Origin: Clostridia bacterium
GTDB taxonomy: Bacteria > Bacillota > Clostridia > Christensenellales > Aristaeellaceae
Direction: 5' to 3'
DNA length: 53,418 nucleotides
Assembly (NCBI GenBank): GCA_017481825.1
Contig: JAFUOR010000054.1
Location: forward strand, 1 to 53,418
Each line of letters begins with the position of its first letter. The first letter of the stretch is position 1. Positions 1 to 8,218 of this stretch are shown in pieces. The notes under the pieces are model-generated. The model was not told the DNA's origin, made no database searches, and saw only the letters and a program-made list of their open reading frames with translations. Both the position numbers and the translations under genes were made by a program.

Positions 1-140
1 AGATGGTCATGCCCGGTGACAACATCGACATGGAGATCACCCTGATCACCCCCATCGCCATGGAGCAGGGCCTGCGCTTCGCTATCCGCGAGGGCGGCCG
101 TACCGTTGGCTCCGGTGTTATCGCCAAGGTCATCGAGTAA
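1..140 (+). CDS. tuf: Elongation factor Tu, C-terminal fragment
   Basis: This is the last 45 residues of EF-Tu, cut by the window edge; the frame reads codons from base 3. EF-Tu carries aminoacyl-tRNA to the ribosomal A site as a GTP complex. The visible part is the beta-barrel domain 3 end: [15 protein letters not shown], then [18 protein letters not shown], which is almost invariant in bacteria. The order tuf-rpmG-secE-nusG is normal for Clostridia. The identification rests on this conserved tail alone. Confidence 0.97.
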   Translation, partial: MVMPGDNIDMEITLITPIAMEQGLRFAIREGGRTVGSGVIAKVIE

Positions 141-321
141 GGGGTGCCAGTCGGGCTCCGACCTTCGACCCGTTTCTCCGCCAAAAGCCTGGGAGCATGC
201 CTTCCGCGATTGGTGTTGACCGTGGTCAGACAACCGCTACACACTTACCGCCTGTCAGGCGAGGCAGCTACTTGCCTGGCAGGCTATCCCCTGATTTGTG
301 ATATGGCAGGAGGTGTCCCAA
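141..321 (+). other. tuf-rpmG intergenic region with stem-loop
   Basis: No gene is visible here. A 13-bp stem (251-263 with 271-283, two G-U pairs, 7-base loop) lies between tuf and rpmG. It has no T-run after it, so it may be a processing or mRNA 3'-end structure rather than a strong terminator. I looked for the tRNA-Trp gene often found in this neighbourhood and saw no T-arm or acceptor pairing. Confidence 0.55.
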
Positions 322-483
322 GTGGCTAATGCCGCGCGTAACAAGGTTTGCCTGGCCTGCACCGAGTGCAAGCAGCGCAACTACAACAACATGAAGAACA
401 AGAAGAACACCCCGGACCGCATCGAGCTGAAGAAGTACTGCCCCTTCTGCAAGAAGCATACCGCCCACCGCGAGACCAAGTAA
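322..483 (+). CDS. rpmG: 50S ribosomal protein L33
   Basis: A 53-residue small basic protein of the large ribosomal subunit. The start chosen is GTG at 322, because AGGAGGT at 308-314 sits 7 bases upstream; an ATG at 298 would overlap that site. The zinc-ribbon form of L33 is indicated by cysteines at C10, C13 and C16 and a CPFC pair near the C-terminus. In Bacillota the cysteine-containing L33 is the zinc-replete paralogue (established for Bacillus); whether a Cys-free copy exists elsewhere cannot be seen. It lies between tuf and secE in the usual order. Confidence 0.95.
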   Translation: MANAARNKVCLACTECKQRNYNNMKNKKNTPDRIELKKYCPFCKKHTAHRETK

Positions 484-513
484 GCAAAGCGACTACGTGA
501 GGATGTGATTTAA

Positions 514-780
514 ATGGCAGAGGAGAAGAAGTCCCCCGCGAAGGTCGAAGAGGGTAAGGAATCCAAGATGACCAAGCTGGTTTCTTGGTGCAAGGCTCTC
601 CCCGCCCGCATCGCCAAGCCGTTCAAGAACATGGTCGCTGAACTGCGCAAGGTCACCTGGCCCAGCAAGAAGAAGCTGATCGCCTGGTCTGTGACTGTGC
701 TGCTGTTCATGCTGTTCATGGGTATCGTGATCGGTCTGCTGGATCTGGGTGCGACCTCGCTGGTCAAGCTCCTGGCGTAA
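514..780 (+). CDS. secE: Preprotein translocase subunit SecE
   Basis: An 88-residue SecE of the short, single-span type found in Gram-positives. It clamps SecY in the SecYEG channel. The conserved amphipathic helix motif ELRKVTWPSKKKL is at residues 43-55, followed by one membrane segment at about 57-77. The first 40 residues are Lys/Glu-rich and cytosolic. It sits 30 bases after rpmG and 39 before nusG. Confidence 0.95.
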   Translation: MAEEKKSPAKVEEGKESKMTKLVSWCKALPARIAKPFKNMVAELRKVTWPSKKKLIAWSVTVLLFMLFMGIVIGLLDLGATSLVKLLA

Positions 781-819
781 TCCAGGGAGCTTACCTAACA
801 TGCATAGGGAGTAAGAAGA

Positions 820-1362
820 ATGTCCGAGAGAATCAACGAGGCCTGCTGGTATGTTGTGCATACCTATTCCGGGTATGAGAACAAGGTCAAGGATACCCTC
901 GAAAAGTCCATCAAGAGCAACGGTATGCAGGACTTCATCTTCGAGGTTCGCGTGCCCGTTGAGGAAGTGACGGAGATCCGGAAGGGCAAGCGTGTGAAGT
1001 CCACGCGCAAGGTCTTCCCGGGCTACGTGATCGTCAAGATGATCAAGACCAACGAGAGCTGGTATGTGGTGCGCAACACGCGCGGCGTGACCGGCTTCGT
1101 GGGCCCTGACGGCCAGCCTGTGGCGCTCACCGAGGCGGAGATTGAGATGATGCTCAATCCCCAGAGCAACGGCACCGAGTGCGACCTGGCTATTGGCGAA
1201 ACCGTCCGCATCGTGGAGGGGAGCTTTGCCAACTTCAAGGGCACGATTGTTGAGATCGACCAGATGCTCAGCAAGGTTCTGGTGAATGTGCAGATGTTCG
1301 CCAACCGCAGCGCAGAGCAGTGGTTCAACATGGAGGACGTCATGAAGGAGGAAGAGGAGTAA
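820..1362 (+). CDS. nusG: Transcription termination/antitermination protein NusG
   Basis: A 180-residue NusG, a normal length. The NGN domain (about 1-110, beginning EACWYVVHTYSGYENKV) binds RNA polymerase. The KOW domain (about 124-158, GETVRIVEGSFANFKG) binds Rho or ribosomal protein S10 in characterised homologues. The FPGYV motif at 66-70 is typical. A four-residue acidic tail ends the protein. It lies between secE and rplK as in most bacteria. Confidence 0.97.
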   Translation: MSERINEACWYVVHTYSGYENKVKDTLEKSIKSNGMQDFIFEVRVPVEEVTEIRKGKRVKSTRKVFPGYVIVKMIKTNESWYVVRNTRGVTGFVGPDGQPVALTEAEIEMMLNPQSNGTECDLAIGETVRIVEGSFANFKGTIVEIDQMLSKVLVNVQMFANRSAEQWFNMEDVMKEEEE

Positions 1363-1510
1363 TCTCTTCCTGGCAGGGTTGGAGGCTTTCGCCTCCGCCC
1401 ATGCGCCCTGTCCCTGATGCTTTCAATGGCTCATCGCCGTCCCCAAAAGGATGGCTTGAAGCAGCGGATTCATCCGCTTTTCCATGCGTCTGATCCACGG
1501 ATCCGGCGCG
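1363..1510 (+). other. nusG-rplK spacer with two stem-loops
   Basis: The spacer has a 6-bp stem with a TTTC loop (1381-1396). A second stem at 1463-1468/1473-1478 is followed by TTTT (1478-1481), giving a weak terminator-like shape. This would separate secE-nusG from rplK-rplA, but the stem is short and I did not find a convincing promoter downstream of it. The L1-like site immediately follows. Confidence 0.4.
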
Positions 1511-1548
1511 ACGTGGGAGGAAGTCACCAAGCTTCCGCGTGACCACAT
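1511..1548 (+). promoter_or_regulatory. Probable L1 autoregulatory site upstream of rplK
   Basis: GTGGGAGG at 1513-1520 is paired across an asymmetric loop with GACCAC at 1541-1546, with an inner helix GTCA/TGAC (1523-1526 with 1539-1542). The layout resembles the L1-binding helix base of 23S rRNA, where GGUGGGAGG faces AAAUACCACC. The rplK ribosome binding site (AGGAGGT, 1554-1560) lies just downstream, so L1 bound here could block translation. The resemblance is seen directly; repression is inferred from known L1 autoregulation. Confidence 0.6.
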
Positions 1549-1569
1549 TTTTTAGGAGGTGCCATTACA

Positions 1570-1995
1570 ATGGCCAAGAAGGTTACTGCTTTCATCAAGC
1601 TGCAGGTTGCTGCCGGCAAGGCCAATCCTGCTCCGCCCATCGGCCCCGCTCTGGGTCAGCACGGCGTGAACATCCCCGGCTTCTGTAAGGAGTTCAACGA
1701 GCGCACCAAGAATGACATCGGTCTGGTCATCCCCGTTGTCATCACCGTGTACTCTGACCGTACCTTCACCTTCATCACCAAGACCCCCCCGGTCCCGGTG
1801 CTGATCAAGAAGGCTCTGAATCTGGACACTGCCAGCGCCCGCCCCAACCGCGACAAGGTTGGCCAGCTGACCAAGGAGCAGCTCCGTCAGATCGCTACCA
1901 CCAAGATGCCCGACCTGAACGCCGCCAGCATCGAGGCTGCCATGTCCATGGTCGCCGGTACTGCCCGTTCCATGGGCGTCACCGTGGAGGAGTAA
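1570..1995 (+). CDS. rplK: 50S ribosomal protein L11
   Basis: A 141-residue L11, full length. It forms the GTPase-associated centre with L10 and L7/L12. The N-terminal domain shows [26 protein letters not shown], with the proline-rich hinge; the C-terminal RNA-binding domain ends [27 protein letters not shown] lies 9 bases before the ATG. It is followed after 99 bases by rplA with its own L1-like site. Confidence 0.97.
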   Translation: MAKKVTAFIKLQVAAGKANPAPPIGPALGQHGVNIPGFCKEFNERTKNDIGLVIPVVITVYSDRTFTFITKTPPVPVLIKKALNLDTASARPNRDKVGQLTKEQLRQIATTKMPDLNAASIEAAMSMVAGTARSMGVTVEE

Positions 1996-2045
1996 TCTCT
2001 CCGCGAGCGCAAGTAAGCGATAGTCTACGGGGCTTAGCCCCTTAA

Positions 2046-2081
2046 CAATGTGGGAGGACGTAGTGCCGCTAATACCACATG
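2046..2081 (+). promoter_or_regulatory. Probable L1 autoregulatory site upstream of rplA
   Basis: ATGTGG (2048-2053) pairs with CCACAT (2075-2080), framing GTGGGAGG (2050-2057) and AATACCAC (2071-2078). These two strings also face each other at the base of the 23S rRNA L1-binding region. The rplA ribosome binding site GGGAGGA begins at 2081, abutting the stem, so occupancy would hide it. This site matches the rRNA better than the one before rplK. Confidence 0.72.
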
Positions 2082-2094
2082 GGAGGAATTTGAA

Positions 2095-2784
2095 ATGAAG
2101 CATGGTAAGAAGTACCAGGACAGCGTGAAGCTGATCGACCATCTGAACCAGTACGATCCCGACCAGGCTACCCAGCTGGTGATCTCCACCGGCAAGGCCA
2201 AGTTCGATGAGACCGTCGAGGCCCACATCCGCCTGGGTGTTGACCCCCGTCATGCGGACCAGCAGGTTCGCGGCGCGGTGGTTCTGCCCCACGGCACCGG
2301 CCGTACCATCCGTGTGCTGGTCATCGCCAAGGGCGCCAAGGCTGATGAAGCCCGCGCTGCCGGCGCTGATTACGTTGGCGATCAGGACATGATCACCAAG
2401 ATCCAGCAGGAGAACTGGTTCGACTTCGACGTTTGCGTTGCCACCCCCGACATGATGGGTCTGATCGGCCGCATCGGTCGTATCCTGGGCCCCAAGGGCC
2501 TGATGCCCAACCCCAAGTCCGGCACTGTCACCATGGACGTGGCCAAGGCCATCGCCGACATCAAGGCTGGTAAGGTTGAGTATCGTCTGGACAAGACCGC
2601 CATCATCCACTGCCCCATCGGCAAGGTCTCCTTCGGCACCGAGAAGCTCCAGGAGAACCTGCAGACCCTGATGGACGCCATCAACAAGGCGAAGCCCGCC
2701 GCCGCCAAGGGCACCTACATCCGCTCTCTGTACCTGAGCAGCACCATGGGTCCCTCCGTGCGCGTGAATCCGCTGAAGTTCTAA
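2095..2784 (+). CDS. rplA: 50S ribosomal protein L1
   Basis: A 229-residue L1, the normal length when started at ATG 2095 ([13 protein letters not shown]); GGGAGGA at 2081-2087 supports this start. An in-frame ATG at 2050 lies inside the regulatory stem and is unlikely to be used. L1 binds the mobile L1 stalk of 23S rRNA. Typical segments are [19 protein letters not shown] and [16 protein letters not shown] terminator follows at once, so rplJ and rplL are not co-transcribed here as they are in many bacteria. Confidence 0.97.
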   Translation: MKHGKKYQDSVKLIDHLNQYDPDQATQLVISTGKAKFDETVEAHIRLGVDPRHADQQVRGAVVLPHGTGRTIRVLVIAKGAKADEARAAGADYVGDQDMITKIQQENWFDFDVCVATPDMMGLIGRIGRILGPKGLMPNPKSGTVTMDVAKAIADIKAGKVEYRLDKTAIIHCPIGKVSFGTEKLQENLQTLMDAINKAKPAAAKGTYIRSLYLSSTMGPSVRVNPLKF

Positions 2785-2801
2785 TCGGCGTAACGTCACA
2801 T

Positions 2802-2835
2802 AGCCGCCCCGATCGCAAGGTCGAGGCGGCTTTTT
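2802..2835 (+). terminator. Intrinsic terminator after rplA
   Basis: AGCCGCC (2802-2808) pairs with GGCGGCT (2825-2831), followed by a T-run to 2835. It ends the ribosomal protein transcript. Confidence 0.85.
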
Positions 2836-2855
2836 CTATGCAGCGATATCGATCA

Positions 2856-3830
2856 TTACTTGGTGCAGTATCGAATGTAGCTGGTGAATTTCAGATTCAC
2901 GCCCAGGGTACGTGCCAAATCGGCAATGTCGCTTTCATCACCATCGGTGTACCAGCAGCCGCTGATGACGCTGTCGATCTTCGTGAAGCCTGCAAGCACA
3001 GTGTCCTCGTACAGATCCTCAAAAATGTCGGGACGCTGTTCCCGAAGGACGTGCTGGGTATCGTCAGGGAGGGCGGCAAGCGTTTCCCTTGTGACAAAGC
3101 CCGTTGAGGTGATGAGCCTTCCGCCTGGTTTCAGCACGCGCCAGCATTCGCGGAGGACCTCCGCCTTGCTGCCAATCGTATTACCAATGCCTCCGCCGTC
3201 GGAAATCACGTCAATGCAGCTGTCCTTGAGCGGCATATGACAAAAGTTGAAGGCGGCATAGGAAAGGTTGGGAGAATCCAGCGCCCGGTCAAGCAATTTG
3301 CGCCATTCACGCACGACAGTGGGAGAGAGGTCGTTGATGATGATCTGCGCATCCGGATCAGCCTTGAGAATGTAGGGCATGAAGCCGCCGCCAGGGCCGG
3401 CGCCAATTTCGAGAATGGTTCCGCCGAGGGCTGCGATTTCCGTTCCAACGGCATGACGGACAGGGTCGGGCTGCTCCTGGGCCGATTGCCAGTTGCGAGC
3501 GATCCATCCATTGTGGATGATCGCCTCTGCCCATGCCTGCTCCTGAGGCGTTTCGGTGTTTGGGACGAAATAAGCCACGCCATCCGCTGCCGCAGCCTGC
3601 CCGGTGAGTTCCTGCAGCAGGTCACGCTCTTCCAGCAGACTGTTGATGGAAACGTGGTAGAGACGTGACAGCATCAGCAGCAGCTCAATATCCGGCAGCG
3701 TGGTGCCGCACTCCCATTTGGACACTGCCTGTGCGGTCACCCCCAGTAACTCCGCCAGAGCTGCCTGAGAATATCCCAGCCTTCTGCGCAGTAGAGACAG
3801 CCTCTTGCCGGTATGAACCTTGTTGATCAT
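2856..3830 (-). CDS. XRE regulator fused to a class I SAM-dependent methyltransferase
   Basis: A 324-residue two-domain protein. Residues about 7-61 form an XRE/Cro helix-turn-helix (YSQAALAELLGVTAQAVSKWE, then LPDIELLLMLSRLYHVSINSL). Residues about 100-245 form a Methyltransf_11-like fold, with the SAM-binding glycine motif ILEIGAGPGG at 139-148, an acidic Asp at 167 (INDLSP) and VLKPGGRLI at 232-240. The start ATG at 3830 is preceded by AAGGAGGA with 7-base spacing; an upstream in-frame start would put that site inside the gene. Such fusions occur in Clostridia. The methyl acceptor is unknown; a small molecule or antibiotic is possible but unsupported. No partner gene lies in the same operon. 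Confidence 0.8.
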   Translation of the reverse strand: MINKVHTGKRLSLLRRRLGYSQAALAELLGVTAQAVSKWECGTTLPDIELLLMLSRLYHVSINSLLEERDLLQELTGQAAAADGVAYFVPNTETPQEQAWAEAIIHNGWIARNWQSAQEQPDPVRHAVGTEIAALGGTILEIGAGPGGGFMPYILKADPDAQIIINDLSPTVVREWRKLLDRALDSPNLSYAAFNFCHMPLKDSCIDVISDGGGIGNTIGSKAEVLRECWRVLKPGGRLITSTGFVTRETLAALPDDTQHVLREQRPDIFEDLYEDTVLAGFTKIDSVISGCWYTDGDESDIADLARTLGVNLKFTSYIRYCTK

Positions 3831-4002
3831 CGTGCATTCCTCCTTTGCTGCCTCCAGTATACATGCAAAAGGCAAAAAGGGGAAGCGACGCGTGCGTTCG
3901 CATCAGGCGGAGGTTGCAACTGCAGGTTGATATGCAGTGCGGACAGGGGGGCGGCGCATGTATGGTCATGATATAAAGAGCATAAACTTGGTGGGGCGCC
4001 AC
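3831..4002 (-). other. Spacer between ZIP gene and XRE-methyltransferase gene
   Basis: No gene is seen. The minus strand has a TATACT hexamer (about 3857-3862) upstream of the methyltransferase gene, with no good -35, so any promoter here is weak or activator-dependent. Confidence 0.3.
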
Positions 4003-4797
4003 TTAGCCCAGAGCGACATCCAGAATCATCATGATGGCAAAACCGAGCATCGTGGCAATGGTCATCATGGCTGGGCGGGTGCTCTTCTGGCTCTCCGGTA
4101 CCAGTTCCGCGATGACCACCACGACCATGGCGCCCGCTGCGAAGGCAAGCGCAAAGGGCAGGATGCTCTGCACATGCACGGCCAGCAGCGCGCCCAGAAC
4201 CGCTGAAACGGGCTCGACGATGGCGCTCGCCTGGCCGAAGAAGAAGGCTCGCCTGCGGCTCATGCCTTCCCGTCGAAGCGGCAGGCTGACCGCCGCGCCC
4301 TCGGGGAAGTTTTGAAGCCCAATGCCAAGAGCCAGCATCCATGCGCCGGTGAGCGCTGCGGGGGTCGGCATGGCAGCCAGTGCGCCAAAGGTTACGCCGA
4401 CAGCAAGGCCCTCCGGGATATTGTGGAGCGTAATGGAGGACATGAGCAGGATGGAACGGCGGTGGCTGTCCGTGACGGCAAGGGTCTGAGGGAGCGCCCG
4501 GGACAGCATGGCGTCGCAGGCCATCAGCAGCAGTCCGCCGGTCAGGAAGCCCGCTGCCGCCATCAGAAAGGGCGATTGCCCCAGCTCCTCCGCCAATGAA
4601 ACCGACGGTGACAGCAAGGAGAAGTATGACGACGCCAGCATCACGCCAGCGCCAAAGGCCAGCATGGCATCCATGACCAGCGGATGCGTCCGCCGGGTGA
4701 AAACCACCAGCGCCGCGCCAGCTGCCGTCAGAAGCCACGTCATGATAGTGGCCAGCAATGCTTGCCATAAGGGGGATAGAGTGAACAGTTCGCCCAC
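4003..4797 (-). CDS. ZIP family divalent metal transporter
   Basis: A 264-residue polytopic protein of the ZIP (GufA/ZupT) family, which moves Zn2+ or other divalent metals into the cytosol. The two family signatures in the metal-binding helices are HNIPEG at 125-130 and QNFPEG at 162-167; ELVPE at 231-235 is the conserved following-helix motif. About eight membrane segments are visible. Substrate cannot be read from sequence. It is a single gene 172 bases upstream of the XRE-methyltransferase gene; no metal-regulator box was recognised. Confidence 0.9.
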   Translation of the reverse strand: MGELFTLSPLWQALLATIMTWLLTAAGAALVVFTRRTHPLVMDAMLAFGAGVMLASSYFSLLSPSVSLAEELGQSPFLMAAAGFLTGGLLLMACDAMLSRALPQTLAVTDSHRRSILLMSSITLHNIPEGLAVGVTFGALAAMPTPAALTGAWMLALGIGLQNFPEGAAVSLPLRREGMSRRRAFFFGQASAIVEPVSAVLGALLAVHVQSILPFALAFAAGAMVVVVIAELVPESQKSTRPAMMTIATMLGFAIMMILDVALG

Positions 4798-4991
4798 GGC
4801 AAACCGCCTCGCTTTCAGAAAGGGATGCTACAGCGTATGCGCAGGCGGAGGCGGCGGTGAGAAACGAAAAAATCGCGAAAAGTTTCATGATTTCAGCAGG
4901 GATTTGGGCCGCGCGTGCAGAAATAATCAGAGTTGCCGTTTTGGAGATAGCCTCCGGAGCGGCCTTGTATATGATATGGAGTGATCATCTG

Positions 4992-7900
4992 ATGATTCAG
5001 ATTCCCTATACGCTGCGCACCATGGCCGGTGACGAGGAGACCCGCATGGGCGAGCGCCTCTTCCGCGCAGGCCGGGTACGCATTACCGACCAGAGCGCGA
5101 AGCTCCTGCGCTGCCATGTGGTGGATGAGGGTCGGCAGGAAGTCACCTTCACGCCGGACGGCGCGGGGCGATGCAGCTGCCTGATCTGCCAGGAAAACGG
5201 CGCTTGCCGCCATGTGGTAGCCGCGATGATGGCCTGCCAGGACGCCGGAGCGCTGGATGAGATGCTGCGCCGTAAGGCAGCTGCCTCTGGCCCCAAGCTT
5301 ATGGCGGCCATGGAGCGTGCCCTGCCCGAGGATGGCACGCTGCGCATGGAGGTTCGCCTGGTGGCAGAGCCTGTGCACCTGGATGAAGCGCCCAAAATGA
5401 AGATTATTCTCCTCATCGGTGAGGAGCGCCTCTATGTCGTCAAGTCCATCCCACAGATGCTGGAGTCTATCGACACGGGTACGCCGATTGAATACGGCAA
5501 GGGCTTTACCTTCCACCCCGAATGGATGCGTTTTGGCCTTGTGGAAAACCGTATTATCAAGATCTTGCGGGCGATGTGCCTGGCACAGAAGGATGCGGGC
5601 GCAGTCCTGCGCGGCGCGGAGCAGCGTGAGCTGGCCCTGCCTGATCCGTATGCGGAGGCGATTCTGAACGAGCTGCGCAATCTGCCCTTCCGCATCAAGG
5701 ATGGCGATAAGCTGATCACTGTCAAGCGCGTTCGGCAGGCGAAAATCCCGCTGCATTTCCGCGTATCCAGCGATCTTCGCGGCCTGACGGTATCTGCGCG
5801 TTTTCCGCGGGAGTTCCGCCCGCTGACGGCCTCCTGTGGATATGCGCTGGTGAATGAGAACGTCATCGCCGTGGAGGAGGCCCAGCGCTCCATTCTGCGC
5901 GTGCTCTATGCCGAGCAGCTGGGCGGGCAGTGCAGCTTTGATTATCCGGTGCGTGAGGCTGCCCGGGTCATGGGCGAGCTGGTGCCTTTCCTCAAGCTGA
6001 CGGGCGTGGTGGAAATCAGCGACGAGCTGCAAAAGCAGCTCATCCGTCTGCCTCTGGTGTCAAGGGTGTACCTTGACCGCGCGGCCAATGGGCGCGATGT
6101 GGTGGCGCGGGCGCAGTTCCGCTATGGCGACAGGGAGATCGACCCCTTTGATGAAACGCCCCTGCCGGAAAATATGTCCCGCAATGAAAAGCTGCTCCTT
6201 CGCGACGCTGCTGCAGAGCGCCAGGTGCTGGATGCTCTTGGCGCGTCGGGCTTCATTGTCAGCAAGGGCCATGTGTATCTATCCGGCCAGGATGCGATCT
6301 TTGATTTTGTGAGCGAGGGTGTGGGTAGGCTCCAGCAGCTGGCGGAGGTCTATCTGTCCAATGATTTCAGAAAGATGACGCCCCGCCGTCCGCGTTTTGC
6401 AGGCCGGATGCGCATGAATGGCGCGGCGCTGGAGCTTAAATTCACCGAGAATGGAGAACCGGCGCAGGAGATTCTGGCCATCATGGAGGCTCTGGCGCGC
6501 CGCCGCCGCTATTTCCGCTTGAAAGACGGCTCCTTCCTTGATCTCACGGCCATGGAGGAGTGGCAGCCTCTGGCAGACAGCCTCTACGAATCCGCCACGA
6601 TGGAGGGTCTTGACGCTCTCACGGCAGGGGAGGATACCCTCCAGCTGCAGGCCTATCGCACCTGCTACATGAAGAGCCTGCTGGAGGGCCTGGATCTTCC
6701 TGTGGAGATCGATGCGTCCGCCGAGGAAACCGTGCGTGCCCTGACCGATCCCGCACCGGATGCAGTGAAGCTTCCTGACGGACTGACGCTGCGTCCCTAT
6801 CAGCAGCGCGGCTTCCAGTGGCTGTATACGCTGGATCAGCTTCACATGGGCGGCGTGTTGGCGGATGACATGGGCCTGGGCAAGACCGTGCAGGTGATTG
6901 CACTGCTGCTGGCTACCCGGGAGGCGGGCCAGACCAGTTTGGTGGTTGCGCCCACGACGCTGACCTACAACTGGCTCAGCGAGCTGGAGCGCTTTGCACC
7001 CGATCTGTCGGTGATGGTTCTTGCGGGCAGCGCCGCCCAGCGTGCCAGCCAGATTCGCCACGTCAAGGAGGTTAAGGACGTAGATGTGCTGATCACCTCC
7101 TACCCGCTGATCCGTCAGGACATCGATCAGCTGACCGACATCGACTTCCGTTTTGCCATCCTCGATGAGGCGCAGCATATCAAGAATGCAGGCAGCAAGG
7201 CCGCGATGGCCGTGCGTCAGCTCCGGGCCCGCACGCGCTTTGCCCTTACCGGCACGCCCCTTGAAAACGGCGTGGGTGAACTGTGGAGCATCTTCAACTT
7301 TGTCCTGCCGGGCTATCTGTTAAGTTACAGCAGCTTCCTGCGCCGCTATCAGGACGTGGGCAGCCCCGAGGCAAACGCTGATGCGGATGATCTGCGCCGC
7401 CGCATCAGCCCCTTCCTCATGCGCCGCTTGAAGAAGGAGGTGCTGACCGAGCTGCCTGACAAGATCGAAACCGTCCTTACCGCCCAGATGAGCCCGGAGC
7501 AGAGTAAGGTCTATCAGGCCACGATGCTGCGCCTGCGGGATCGGGTGGATCATATCGTGAAGGAGAGGGGCTTCGAGCGGGGACGCACGGAGGTGTTGGC
7601 TGCCATCACCCAGCTGCGGGAGATATGCTGCCATCCGGCGCTGGTGCTGGATGATTATTCCGGCACCTCCGGCAAGCTGGACATGCTGCTGGATATTCTT
7701 CCCGAAGCCATCCAGAAGGGTCGACGCGTGCTGCTGTTCAGCGCTTTCACCTCCATGCTGAAAATCCTGAACAAGGAGCTGGAGGCCAGCGGCTATGAAA
7801 CCATGTACCTGGATGGCGATACTCCCGCCCAGCGCCGCGTAGAAATGACCGAACAGTTCAATGCGGGACAGGGGCAGATTTTCCTGATTTCCCTCAAGGC

Positions 7901-8177
7901 TGGCGGCACGGGCCTCAACCTGACCGGCGCGGACATGGTTATCCACTACGACCCCTGGTGGAACCCTGCTGCCGAGGATCAGGCCACCGACCGCGCGTAT
8001 CGCATTGGCCAGACCCGCAAGGTGGAGGTCATCCGTCTGGTGACCCACGGCTCCATTGAGGAGCAGGTGGTGGCCCTGGGCCAGCGCAAGAAGGCGCTGT
8101 TCGACCAACTCATCAAGCCTGGCGAGACCCTTGTGGGCGGCCTTTCACCCCAAGAGATCATGTCGCTGTTCCAATAA
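4992..8177 (+). CDS. SWIM zinc-finger SNF2-family DNA helicase/ATPase
   Basis: A 1061-residue protein. A SWIM finger lies near the N-terminus (C61, C63, C72, H74 in CxC...CxH). A long middle region of the bacterial SNF2-associated type follows. The C-terminal half is a SNF2 two-lobe motor: Walker A DDMGLGKT (Lys631), DEAQ box at 725-728, and motif VI DRAYRIGQ at 1000-1007. Family members move along double-stranded DNA using ATP; the bacterial role is poorly defined but likely transcription or repair related. The start ATG 4992 has GGAG 10 bases upstream; ATG 4974 is an alternative adding 6 residues. It is a lone gene ending at a shared bidirectional terminator, with no nuclease or methylase partner, so a defence role is not suggested. 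Confidence 0.88.
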   Translation: MIQIPYTLRTMAGDEETRMGERLFRAGRVRITDQSAKLLRCHVVDEGRQEVTFTPDGAGRCSCLICQENGACRHVVAAMMACQDAGALDEMLRRKAAASGPKLMAAMERALPEDGTLRMEVRLVAEPVHLDEAPKMKIILLIGEERLYVVKSIPQMLESIDTGTPIEYGKGFTFHPEWMRFGLVENRIIKILRAMCLAQKDAGAVLRGAEQRELALPDPYAEAILNELRNLPFRIKDGDKLITVKRVRQAKIPLHFRVSSDLRGLTVSARFPREFRPLTASCGYALVNENVIAVEEAQRSILRVLYAEQLGGQCSFDYPVREAARVMGELVPFLKLTGVVEISDELQKQLIRLPLVSRVYLDRAANGRDVVARAQFRYGDREIDPFDETPLPENMSRNEKLLLRDAAAERQVLDALGASGFIVSKGHVYLSGQDAIFDFVSEGVGRLQQLAEVYLSNDFRKMTPRRPRFAGRMRMNGAALELKFTENGEPAQEILAIMEALARRRRYFRLKDGSFLDLTAMEEWQPLADSLYESATMEGLDALTAGEDTLQLQAYRTCYMKSLLEGLDLPVEIDASAEETVRALTDPAPDAVKLPDGLTLRPYQQRGFQWLYTLDQLHMGGVLADDMGLGKTVQVIALLLATREAGQTSLVVAPTTLTYNWLSELERFAPDLSVMVLAGSAAQRASQIRHVKEVKDVDVLITSYPLIRQDIDQLTDIDFRFAILDEAQHIKNAGSKAAMAVRQLRARTRFALTGTPLENGVGELWSIFNFVLPGYLLSYSSFLRRYQDVGSPEANADADDLRRRISPFLMRRLKKEVLTELPDKIETVLTAQMSPEQSKVYQATMLRLRDRVDHIVKERGFERGRTEVLAAITQLREICCHPALVLDDYSGTSGKLDMLLDILPEAIQKGRRVLLFSAFTSMLKILNKELEASGYETMYLDGDTPAQRRVEMTEQFNAGQGQIFLISLKAGGTGLNLTGADMVIHYDPWWNPAAEDQATDRAYRIGQTRKVEVIRLVTHGSIEEQVVALGQRKKALFDQLIKPGETLVGGLSPQEIMSLFQ

Positions 8178-8181
8178 AGAA

Positions 8182-8208
8182 ACGGAGTGCATATATGCAC
8201 TCCGTTTT
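8182..8208. terminator. Bidirectional intrinsic terminator
   Basis: A perfect 10-bp stem ACGGAGTGCA/TGCACTCCGT (8182-8191, 8196-8205) with a TATA loop. TTTT follows on the plus strand and AAAGAAA precedes it, giving a T-rich tail on the minus strand. It separates the convergent SNF2 and membrane-protein genes. Confidence 0.9.
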
Positions 8209-8218
8209 GCTATGCTCC

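Noticed and set aside
141-321. Possible tRNA between tuf and rpmG
   Set aside because: A stem exists but there is no T-loop consensus or cloverleaf pairing.
3827-4888. 353-residue minus-strand frame overlapping the ZIP gene
   Set aside because: Shadow of the ZIP transporter in another frame, rich in Arg/Gly/His, no family resemblance.
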